A DNA stretch of 31,698 bases. It comes from an uncultured Treponema sp. (GTDB lineage: Bacteria > Spirochaetota > Spirochaetia > Treponematales > Treponemataceae). The translations under genes were made by a program, and so were the position numbers. Shown here piece by piece: positions 22,952 to 30,751 of this stretch (position 1 is the first letter of the stretch; every line of letters starts with the position of its first letter). The notes below the pieces were generated by a model, which worked only from the letters and a program-made list of their open reading frames with translations, had not been told where the DNA came from and did no database searches. The DNA lies in assembly GCA_937923945.1 (NCBI GenBank), contig CALDWC010000044.1, forward strand, positions 1 to 31,698, written 5' to 3'.

Positions 22952-24894
22952 TTTTGGTTTTCCTTCAAAAAAGAATCTATGTGTTTTGCGATGTCAGTTT
23001 TCAAAAATTTTTTTATCCGAGGTGAAGTTCGATGCTTTTTTACCACATCCATAATTGATGCAAGATCGGAATACGCTCCGTTGTTTTGAAACTTTTTATT
23101 ATGCACAATCAATTCGTATTTTTGTACGGCAAGTTCCGCCAAAAGTGATGAAAAATATTCCATATCATATTCTGAAAACGCCGAATAAATAATTGAAGTG
23201 ATTGCTCCGTAATTTTTTGCAAGAAAATAATCGCCTTCAAATTTATTTGCACCGGCGTATTTACTGTGTTTTGCATTCGTTAAAATAATAATAATCAGAT
23301 TATTTTCAACATCGAATAAACTGAGCGTTCCCGTCCAACCGGTGTGTCCGAACGTGTACGGCGATGCAAGCGTTGAAAACGCCCATTTGTATTCTTCTGT
23401 GTTTTGCGTCCGCCAGCCCAATGCATATCCGGGATGATACTGACTGAGACTTAAAAAGCTGCGGCTCGTGTTTTCACTGAAAAGGCGCGTGTTGCCGTAG
23501 CCGCCGCCGTTTATCATCGTTTGCGCCAACACCGCAAGACTTTCCGCATTACCGAAAAGCCCCGCATGACCTGAAACTTCGTTCATCGCGCCGAATGCTT
23601 CAGGATCATGAACGCGTCCGTGTGCAAATCCGTTGTAAGGTTCATTTTCCGCCGAACGATCTAATCCGATTTCGGTTGCCGCAATTTCCGAAAGCGGAAA
23701 ACCGTGCGCGAGCGGTTTAAAACAAATACGTTTTAAATGGAGCGGTGTGTAAATTTCATTTTCAACAAAAGATGCAAATGATTGCCCTGTTACTTTTTCA
23801 ACAATAAATGAAAGCAGCATAAAGTTTATATCCGAGTATACGACTTCCGTACCGACATCGTGAATCAATTTTGTTTTTAAAATTTCTTGCAGCACCGCTT
23901 GTTTTCGTGCCGTTCCGTATTTTTGCTTGACCGCCTTTTTTGCATAGTAAGCGGCTCCTGCGGGAAAACCGGAACTGTGAGTCAGTAAATGCTCAATCGT
24001 CATTTCCGCTTTGCCGGTATACTTTGCATTTTTTGTATCGGTAAATTCCGGAAAAAAACTGCTCACTTTATCGTGAATGGAAATTTTTTTCAAAAAAACC
24101 AAACGCTGAATTGCAAACACGGTTGCGTACATTTTGGTGTTGCTCGCCAAATCATATAATGTTTTTCCGGTAACTGTCGGCGCTGTTCCAAAACTTGTTT
24201 GCGGAAAATTATTTGCATTGTAAATGGTACCGTACGATTTGTCGGCAATCACAAAACCGTCTTTTGCAACCAGTAATTGTACGGACGGAAAACCGTTTGC
24301 AACTTGCGATTGTAAAATTTCGTCAACCAATTCCAATGCGGTGTAATTGATACTCCGGATTTTTTTATTGCTGCGGGTCAGCACCGGATACGGAATCCTC
24401 AGTTTAAGTGATGCCGTATTATATTTTTTTTCAATGTTGGAAACGTATAAAATATTCCGCCCGTTTTTTATAATCTCGGTAACATCGACTTTTACAAAAC
24501 CGTTTTTACAAATATTCGCCGTTTCGATCTCCACATTATTTATGTACAGCGTAAACGAATTGATGCCGCTCGCATCAAAAAAAATTTCACATTGATTTTG
24601 ATATGCAAGAAAGCTGAATGAATTATTCGGTAAAATTGCGTCATAATACTTTTTGTTCCCCGGTTCCAATATTTCGACGTCAAGCTGCACCGAGGTAAAT
24701 CCGCTATCAACGGGTTCTTCAATTGTTTTTTCTTCTTCATGTTCAACGGGTTTTGTTTTTTCCGTTATCGGATTTTTTAACTGCACGAGGTTTGAAAATT
24801 CGGCATTGCTTATTTTGGTAATGATAACATGCGGAGCTGCAGTACAGGATATACAAAATTGAAGCAGCAATAAAACTAAAGTCAGCTTTTTCAC
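22948..24894 (-). CDS. AmiE-like serine hydrolase lipoprotein (beta-lactamase fold) with N-terminal beta-domain
   Basis: The 648-aa precursor has a lipoprotein signal (lipobox CISC, Cys17). An acidic linker leads to a beta-rich domain (about residues 66-170, resembling a galactose-binding-like sandwich), then to a class C beta-lactamase-fold domain (about 185-570). Catalytic motifs are S251-N-T-K254, Y353-S-D355 and H517-T-G519. The stretch HGRVHDPEAFGAMNEVSGHA, followed by GLF, resembles the group around B. subtilis AmiE, which removes the peptide from MurNAc-peptides. It is translationally coupled to namZ, which supports peptidoglycan fragment breakdown over drug resistance. The start is GTG with no clear ribosome binding site and a promoter immediately before it, hence probably leaderless. 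An esterase or DD-peptidase activity is the alternative. Confidence 0.85.
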   Translation of the reverse strand: MKKLTLVLLLLQFCISCTAAPHVIITKISNAEFSNLVQLKNPITEKTKPVEHEEEKTIEEPVDSGFTSVQLDVEILEPGNKKYYDAILPNNSFSFLAYQNQCEIFFDASGINSFTLYINNVEIETANICKNGFVKVDVTEIIKNGRNILYVSNIEKKYNTASLKLRIPYPVLTRSNKKIRSINYTALELVDEILQSQVANGFPSVQLLVAKDGFVIADKSYGTIYNANNFPQTSFGTAPTVTGKTLYDLASNTKMYATVFAIQRLVFLKKISIHDKVSSFFPEFTDTKNAKYTGKAEMTIEHLLTHSSGFPAGAAYYAKKAVKQKYGTARKQAVLQEILKTKLIHDVGTEVVYSDINFMLLSFIVEKVTGQSFASFVENEIYTPLHLKRICFKPLAHGFPLSEIAATEIGLDRSAENEPYNGFAHGRVHDPEAFGAMNEVSGHAGLFGNAESLAVLAQTMINGGGYGNTRLFSENTSRSFLSLSQYHPGYALGWRTQNTEEYKWAFSTLASPYTFGHTGWTGTLSLFDVENNLIIIILTNAKHSKYAGANKFEGDYFLAKNYGAITSIIYSAFSEYDMEYFSSLLAELAVQKYELIVHNKKFQNNGAYSDLASIMDVVKKHRTSPRIKKFLKTDIAKHIDSFLKENQK

Positions 24895-24900
24895 CTTTGC

Positions 24901-24929
24901 AGTATACCCGTTTAGAGTATAAATGTCCA
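24901..24929 (-). promoter_or_regulatory. Promoter of the AmiE-like/namZ operon, predicted leaderless
   Basis: On the minus strand: TGGACA (24929-24924), 17-bp spacer, TATACT (24906-24901). The expected start at about 24894 is the G of the GTG start codon. Confidence 0.62.
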
Positions 24930-24990
24930 GTCCGCAGTTTGCAGTAGGCTATCTTTCTGTAATGTAAAATCATCCGATTTGAAGATATTG

Positions 24991-25018
24991 TTGCACTTTA
25001 CCGAAAAATAATTATAAT
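24991..25018 (+). promoter_or_regulatory. Promoter of the alpha-2-macroglobulin gene
   Basis: TTGCAC (24991-24996), 16-bp spacer, TATAAT (25013-25018), followed by a normal leader with the ribosome binding site GACGGAGGA before the ATG at 25064. Confidence 0.6.
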
Positions 25019-25063
25019 GGTAGAAATTATGTGCGGCTTGATTTTTACCTTGACGGAGGATTT

Positions 25064-28000
25064 ATGAAATCGATAAAAAAAGTTTTTATTTTGATGTTGT
25101 GTGTTTCGGTTTTTTCGTGTACAGCAAAAAAGACGGAATTTTCAGAAGACGGAGATTCGTACATTCTTTCGATGACACCGAATGTGATTAACCGCGATGC
25201 GAGTATCATCGTTACGTTTACGGAAGATGTGCAGAATACAAACGCGATAGCACAGGCGGCGGTTTTTACCCCGGAGCAAAAAGGCGCTTGGGAATTAAAA
25301 GATGCACGGACGATTGTGTTTACACCGGAACATATGTTTACCGGAGACAGTCGCTTTGCATTGGCGCTCGATGTCGGAAAAATTCTCAATAAAGGTGCAA
25401 ATAAAATCGGTGTCCACCGTGAGTTTTATGCAACGGCGCCGAAGTTTGATATAACGATCGGTGAACTCGAAGCGAAAAGCAATGCGCACTACGAACTCGG
25501 CATTTCAGTTGCAACCGATATTAATTGCAGCACAAAAGAAGTGGCAAAAGCCTTGAGTGCGAAATTAAACGGCACGCCGTGTGAAATTTTTTTTAACGAA
25601 AGTAATGTGCCTACGTCGTTCCATGATTTTAAAATAAAAAATATTGCTCGAGCCGAAAAGGAGCAAACCTTATCGCTTTCGTATGATGCACGGTCAATCG
25701 GCTTTTCCGCAAAGGGAACGCTCTCCCGTACTATTCCCGCTGAAGGTATTTTTGATATTGTCAACGTCAAGATGACGAGTGATAAAACGGTGCGGTTTAC
25801 TTTTTCCGAACTGCTTGACGACCGCATTGATTTACGTGAATTTATTTCCGTTACTTCCACCGACATCGATTATACGTACCGCTGGAATATTGATCGAAAC
25901 AATATTACGGTAACTTGTTCGCGGCAATCGTGGCCTGATGATGCGGTGATTTCGATTTTACCGAATTTTAAAAGTGCGGCGGGGCATACACTCAAAAGCG
26001 GTTATGATTACCACGTGGTTGTCGGGTGGGAAAAACCTTCGTTAAAGTTTGCCGATAATAATGCGATTTTGCCTAGTGACGGAAAACCCGTCGTTGTTGT
26101 TTACACAAAAAATCTTTCCGGTGTGATTATCGATGCGGTAAAAATTCCGCAGCATAATATGCTCCAATTTTTGCAAGTGAATAGTTTAAACGGCGAAGAT
26201 GAAATGTACCGCGTCGGAAAATCGGTGTGGCGAAAAGCGTTTGATTTTGAGTGGAACGATGATATGAAAAATCAATTCGTAACACGCGGTCTTGATATGA
26301 CGGAGTTGGTAAAGCAATTTCCTGACGGGATGTTTCAACTGAGAATTACGTTTGCACACCGTCATGCAAAATATGAAACTGCAAGCGCTGAAAAGAAAAC
26401 CGATTTTGAATTTCCGTCCGACTTTGTAAACTTTTCCGAAAGTTCATATTCCGATTATTGGAACAGTGTTGAAAATAAAAAAGGTCAAGGTAACTATTGG
26501 GAACACAGTGACAACCCGAATCATCCGGCGTACTATTTGGAATGTTACAACAGTGCTGTCCTGAAAACAAAAAATGTGTTGGTGTCCAATCTTGCTCTGT
26601 CGGTAAAGTCGGATACGAAAGGGGATGTATACATTCAGGCAATTAACTTGCTCACCGGCGAAACGGAAAAAAACACCGATATACAGCTGTACAACTTTAC
26701 GCAAAGCCTCGTTGAAGAGGGGACGGCAGATTCAAACGGAAGCTACAAAGTAAAAAGTGGCGAAGACTTTACGTTTATCCAAGCGAAGAGCGGAAACAAT
26801 TATGCGTATCTCGACTTGCGTTCTGCGCCGTTGAGTACCGGCAACTTCCAAGTCGGCGGGGTAACCGCATACGATGGCGTAAAAGGTTTTGTGTACGGCG
26901 AACGCGGCGTATGGCGCCCCGGAGACACGCTGCATTTGTGTTTAATTATTCAAGATAAAGAAAAAACATTACCGGCAAATGTGCCGGTTGTGTTTACGCT
27001 CGAAAATCCGATGGGAAAAATTGTTGATAAAAAAGTTTTAACCGAAGGGGTGAACGGCTTTTACAAAGTTGAAACGGCAACCGGCAAGAATGATATAACG
27101 GGAACGTGGAATGCGGTTTTTAAAACGGGAAATAATGTGTGGTCAAAGCACGTAAAAATTGAAAGCATTATTCCGAATAAACTTGCGGTGAACTTGCAGG
27201 TTGAAAAAAATTATTTTAATTCAGGGATAAACAACGTTTTACTTTCAAGCGAGTGGCTCACCGGTGTAAAAGCGGGCGGATTAAAATCGGAGATTTATTC
27301 ACGCTATGTCAGCAACAATGCGGGCTTTGAAAAATTCAGCGGCTACAATTTCAGCAATTTGGAATTTGCAACCGCAACGCCGTTGAAAAAAATTTGGAAC
27401 GGCATACTTGATGATCAAGGGCACGCATCGTTTCAAGTAAAACTGGATGCGGGAAAAAATGTAAGCGGTTTACTCACGGCAGTTTTGGAAACGCGCGTGT
27501 ATGAACCGAGCGGAGCTTATTCGATTGAAACGAAGTCGGTTCCGTTTTCTCCGTTTCCACGCTATGTCGGTTTAAAACTTCCGAAAAGCGATGACGAGTA
27601 CCGCGACGTTTTTTATACCGACAAAACGCACACGGCGGAAATTGCAGTTGTCGATGAAGCGGGTAATCTCGTAAAGGAAAATACGCAGGTTTTATTTTCC
27701 GTGTACAAACTTGATTGGTGCTGGTGGTGGATCCGAGATGCGTACACCAAAGCGAGTTACGATGAAAACCGCGCAGCAAGTAAAGTGTTCACCAAAGAGA
27801 TGAGCGTAAAAGGCGGAGAAATTGCCGTTGATTTTAACCTCGATGATTGGGGACGCTATCTTTTTGTGGTAAGCGATTCCGAAGGCGGACACAGTGCAAC
27901 CGGTATCGGGTATGTTGATTATCCATACTGGGCAACCCGCAATAATACCGATGTTGAAGGTTCGGCAAACATGCTGCTTTTAACCTCCAACAAAGATACG

Positions 28001-30538
28001 TACACTACGAATGAAACCGCCGAAGTAACATTCAATGCGAACAAAAATGCAACCGCGTACATTACGATTGAAAAAAACGGGGTGATTATAAAACAGGAAA
28101 CGGTTAAAGCGGTAGATGGTACGAACACGTATCGGTTTAAAACCGATGCGGCAATGGCGCCGAATGTGTACGTGCATATCAGTTTGGTGCAGCCTTATGC
28201 GCAAACGGCAAACAGTATGCCGCTTCGGATGTACGGAATTATTCCGATAATGATCGAAGATAAGACAACGCATTTAAATCCGATGGTTAAAGCCGCCGGC
28301 GAGTTTAAACCGAATGAAAACTGCAAACTGAAAGTTTCTGAAAAAGACGGCAAACCTGCAACGTTTACTGTTGCCGTGGTTGATGAAGGTTTACTTGGAT
28401 TGACAGCTTTCAAAACAAGCAATCCGTGGGATTATTTTTACCGAAAAGAATCGTCGCAACTTTTAAGTTTTGATATTTTTAATTTTGTGAGCGGTGCAAT
28501 CAAAGGCGAATTGCAAACCTTGATTACGGTCGGCGGCGGCGGACTGGAAGGTGAAAACCTCGCAAACAAAAAAGCAGAACGTTTTAAACCGGTGGTATTT
28601 TATTTCGGTCCTTTTACTTTAAATAAAGGTGAAACAAAAGAGCTCGAATTTAAAATGCCGGAGTATATCGGTGAAGTCCGCCTGATGACGGTGTTTGCAA
28701 ATGACACCGCCTACGGATGTGCCGAAGAAAAAGTAAAAGTCAAAAGCGACATTATGCTTTCTCCTACGCTGCCGCGTACTATCGGTGCCGGTGAACAAAT
28801 CGAAATGCCCGTTACAGTTTTTAACACGACGGATAAAACAAAAAAAGTTTCCGTCAATCTTGAGGTGAAAGGGGCGGCTGAAAAACATAATACACAGACG
28901 GTTGAACTTGCGGCGAATGCGAACAAAACGGTTTTATTTACCGTGCCGTTTGATAGCGCCGGAACGGTGCAGGTGTCCTTTACGGCGAAAGAAGGTATGC
29001 GCGAAGTTGCCCGTTCAACAACAGAAATAGCGGTTGCTTCGCGCGGCACAAAGTATGAAGATACCCAAGTGTTTTCTTTAAAGCCGAATGAAAAAATTGA
29101 TCCGGTGATTAAAACTATCGGTGAAAAAGGAACTAAAGAATTACATATTGAAGTTTCAAAATCGCAACCGATGGGCATCGAAAAACATTTGAGCTATTTG
29201 CTGGAGTTTCCGCACGGCTGCATTGAGCAAATCACATCAAAAGCATTTGCGCAGCTGTATCTTGACAAGATGCTGAACCTCACGGATGCTGCCGTTGCAA
29301 ATATCAAAAGCAACATCAACAGCGTTATTGCGCGCTATCCGAAGTACCAACTTGCAAACGGTGGATTCACGTACTGGCAGGGCGGCTCCTATGAGTATCT
29401 GTGGGCGAGCGCATACGTGCTGCACTTCTTAACGGAAGCAAAGCGAGCCGGTTACGCCGTTGAACCGGTCATGTACAATTCGCTCGTTTCGCACTTGCAA
29501 AATTATTCCAATAGTTTTTCGTCAAGCGGCTGGTATGATTTAAACGCGCAAAGTTATCGGTTGTACGTACTGGCATTGATCGGAAAACCGAATATCGGGG
29601 CGATGAACCGTTTAAGCCGTGTGAGCGATTTGGATTCGTATGCAAAAGCATTGCTTGCATTGGCGTACGTCGTGTCGGGAAATGAAGCGCAAGGACAAAA
29701 ACTTTTTAACGAAATCCAAAAAGATTTTCCGTCATATCGAAAAACCGGCGGAGACTTTTCATCTTCGATACGCGATCTCGCGATTACCTGCGTGGTTGCA
29801 AAACAAATCAATCACCGCAGTGCGGGTGAACGCTTTGCCGCGTTGGCAAAACTGTCGAATGACGCGCGCTGGCTTTCAACGCAGGAAGCGGCATGGGTGT
29901 TAATTGCGGCGTCAAACTTTTTGACGAAAGAGGGTGATGAAAACGTGCAGTATGAAATTAATGCAGGCGGGCAGCACATAAAAAATACGCTGCAAGCAAA
30001 TGCGGAAATTCACACGATTGCGCTTGATAATGCGGAAACGCAAAAACTTTCGGTGAAAAATACCGGTAAAGCAGCGTGCTTTGTTACTGTCCGCTACACG
30101 AGTAAAATACCGAGCGGTTCGGAAGCCGCGATGCAGAACGGAATCGCGTTGCATGTTGTGTACGTAATGGACGGCAAAAACATTTCCGTAACGGAGTTAA
30201 AACCGGGCGACACATTTAAAACAAAACTTACCGTAAAGAACATGGCAAAAGAAACGTTTGATAATTTGGTGCTAACATTCCCGATTCCGACCGGTTGGGA
30301 AATTTCCAACGAACGGCTCGGTGGTGAAGTTGCCGATAAAAATTATTCGTATCTTGACATTCGTGATAACTGCGTTTACGTACACTTTGACCTTGACGCC
30401 GGAAAAGATAAAACGTTCGAGTTCACCGCGACGCTCACATACAAAGGCGCTTACTTTGTTCCTGCGGTAACCTGCGAAGCAATGTATGACAACGCTGTGA
30501 AAGCAAACAACGTCGGTGTTAAAGTGAACGCGTATTAA
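25064..30538 (+). CDS. Bacterial alpha-2-macroglobulin lipoprotein with thioester
   Basis: The 1824-aa protein has a lipoprotein signal ending in VFSC (Cys19). Successive beta-sandwich (macroglobulin) domains follow, including the MG region GFVYGERGVWRPGDTLHLCL near residues 610-630. Further on are the A2M domain (PEYIGEVRLMTVFANDTAYG near 1200) and the thioester motif CIEQ at residues 1386-1389 in FPHGCIEQITSKAFAQLYLD. An alpha-helical toroid domain (GGFTYWQGGSYEYLWASAYV) comes next, and a C-terminal domain closes it. Such proteins trap attacking proteases in the periplasm by a covalent thioester. The intact CxEQ predicts the trapping type. The ATG at 25064 is chosen over 25031 for its GGAGGA site and direct signal peptide. 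In many bacteria the partner is pbpC, which is absent here. Confidence 0.95.
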   Translation: MKSIKKVFILMLCVSVFSCTAKKTEFSEDGDSYILSMTPNVINRDASIIVTFTEDVQNTNAIAQAAVFTPEQKGAWELKDARTIVFTPEHMFTGDSRFALALDVGKILNKGANKIGVHREFYATAPKFDITIGELEAKSNAHYELGISVATDINCSTKEVAKALSAKLNGTPCEIFFNESNVPTSFHDFKIKNIARAEKEQTLSLSYDARSIGFSAKGTLSRTIPAEGIFDIVNVKMTSDKTVRFTFSELLDDRIDLREFISVTSTDIDYTYRWNIDRNNITVTCSRQSWPDDAVISILPNFKSAAGHTLKSGYDYHVVVGWEKPSLKFADNNAILPSDGKPVVVVYTKNLSGVIIDAVKIPQHNMLQFLQVNSLNGEDEMYRVGKSVWRKAFDFEWNDDMKNQFVTRGLDMTELVKQFPDGMFQLRITFAHRHAKYETASAEKKTDFEFPSDFVNFSESSYSDYWNSVENKKGQGNYWEHSDNPNHPAYYLECYNSAVLKTKNVLVSNLALSVKSDTKGDVYIQAINLLTGETEKNTDIQLYNFTQSLVEEGTADSNGSYKVKSGEDFTFIQAKSGNNYAYLDLRSAPLSTGNFQVGGVTAYDGVKGFVYGERGVWRPGDTLHLCLIIQDKEKTLPANVPVVFTLENPMGKIVDKKVLTEGVNGFYKVETATGKNDITGTWNAVFKTGNNVWSKHVKIESIIPNKLAVNLQVEKNYFNSGINNVLLSSEWLTGVKAGGLKSEIYSRYVSNNAGFEKFSGYNFSNLEFATATPLKKIWNGILDDQGHASFQVKLDAGKNVSGLLTAVLETRVYEPSGAYSIETKSVPFSPFPRYVGLKLPKSDDEYRDVFYTDKTHTAEIAVVDEAGNLVKENTQVLFSVYKLDWCWWWIRDAYTKASYDENRAASKVFTKEMSVKGGEIAVDFNLDDWGRYLFVVSDSEGGHSATGIGYVDYPYWATRNNTDVEGSANMLLLTSNKDTYTTNETAEVTFNANKNATAYITIEKNGVIIKQETVKAVDGTNTYRFKTDAAMAPNVYVHISLVQPYAQTANSMPLRMYGIIPIMIEDKTTHLNPMVKAAGEFKPNENCKLKVSEKDGKPATFTVAVVDEGLLGLTAFKTSNPWDYFYRKESSQLLSFDIFNFVSGAIKGELQTLITVGGGGLEGENLANKKAERFKPVVFYFGPFTLNKGETKELEFKMPEYIGEVRLMTVFANDTAYGCAEEKVKVKSDIMLSPTLPRTIGAGEQIEMPVTVFNTTDKTKKVSVNLEVKGAAEKHNTQTVELAANANKTVLFTVPFDSAGTVQVSFTAKEGMREVARSTTEIAVASRGTKYEDTQVFSLKPNEKIDPVIKTIGEKGTKELHIEVSKSQPMGIEKHLSYLLEFPHGCIEQITSKAFAQLYLDKMLNLTDAAVANIKSNINSVIARYPKYQLANGGFTYWQGGSYEYLWASAYVLHFLTEAKRAGYAVEPVMYNSLVSHLQNYSNSFSSSGWYDLNAQSYRLYVLALIGKPNIGAMNRLSRVSDLDSYAKALLALAYVVSGNEAQGQKLFNEIQKDFPSYRKTGGDFSSSIRDLAITCVVAKQINHRSAGERFAALAKLSNDARWLSTQEAAWVLIAASNFLTKEGDENVQYEINAGGQHIKNTLQANAEIHTIALDNAETQKLSVKNTGKAACFVTVRYTSKIPSGSEAAMQNGIALHVVYVMDGKNISVTELKPGDTFKTKLTVKNMAKETFDNLVLTFPIPTGWEISNERLGGEVADKNYSYLDIRDNCVYVHFDLDAGKDKTFEFTATLTYKGAYFVPAVTCEAMYDNAVKANNVGVKVNAY

Positions 30539-30544
30539 ACGACG

Positions 30545-30590
30545 AAGCAAGTTCTAAAACTCAAAATTATAAAAGTTTTAGAACTTGCTT
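30545..30590 (+). terminator. Strong hairpin behind the alpha-2-macroglobulin gene
   Basis: AAGCAAGTTCTAAAAC (30545-30560) and GTTTTAGAACTTGCTT (30575-30590) form a perfect 16-bp stem with a 14-base loop, followed by GAGTTTT. Confidence 0.8.
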
Positions 30591-30597
30591 GAGTTTT

Positions 30598-30643
30598 AAG
30601 GAGGCACTGATTAATTCAATCGAGAATTAATCAGCGTTTCCTT
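30598..30643. repeat. Dispersed palindromic repeat, short form
   Basis: AAGGAGGCACTGATTAATTC, loop AATCGA, GAATTAATCAGCGTTTCCTT: a near-perfect palindrome. One arm matches the ACACTGATTAATTC version (2291) and the other the AACGCTGATT version (2183), linking the subtypes. Confidence 0.8.
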
Positions 30644-30719
30644 AAGTCGCCGAAATTTGGCGATTTAAAACATTGTGTTTTAAAAGAAGTATCTAAAAAT
30701 TGATATTGTGAGATACTTC
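30644..30719 (+). other. Two further hairpins before the peptidase gene
   Basis: 30644-30666 (AAGTCGCC/GGCGATTT) and 30686-30719 (GAAGTATCT/AGATACTTC, perfect 9 bp). With the two preceding palindromes they fill most of the 213-base gap. The peptidase start at 30752 has no clear ribosome binding site. Confidence 0.5.
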
Positions 30720-30751
30720 CATAATGAGGCAATTTATTTTAAGATAATATT

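Noticed and set aside
22948..24894. Serine hydrolase as a drug-resistance beta-lactamase
   Set aside because: It has the class C fold motifs, but the YSD motif, lipoprotein form and coupling to namZ fit an AmiE-like cell-wall role better.
25031..25063. Upstream start for the alpha-2-macroglobulin, adding 11 residues
   Set aside because: It would put charged residues before the lipoprotein signal; ATG 25064 has GGAGGA at proper distance.
28711..29178. 155-aa minus-strand frame inside the alpha-2-macroglobulin gene
   Set aside because: The plus-strand frame is continuous with a recognised family; the antisense frame has no support.
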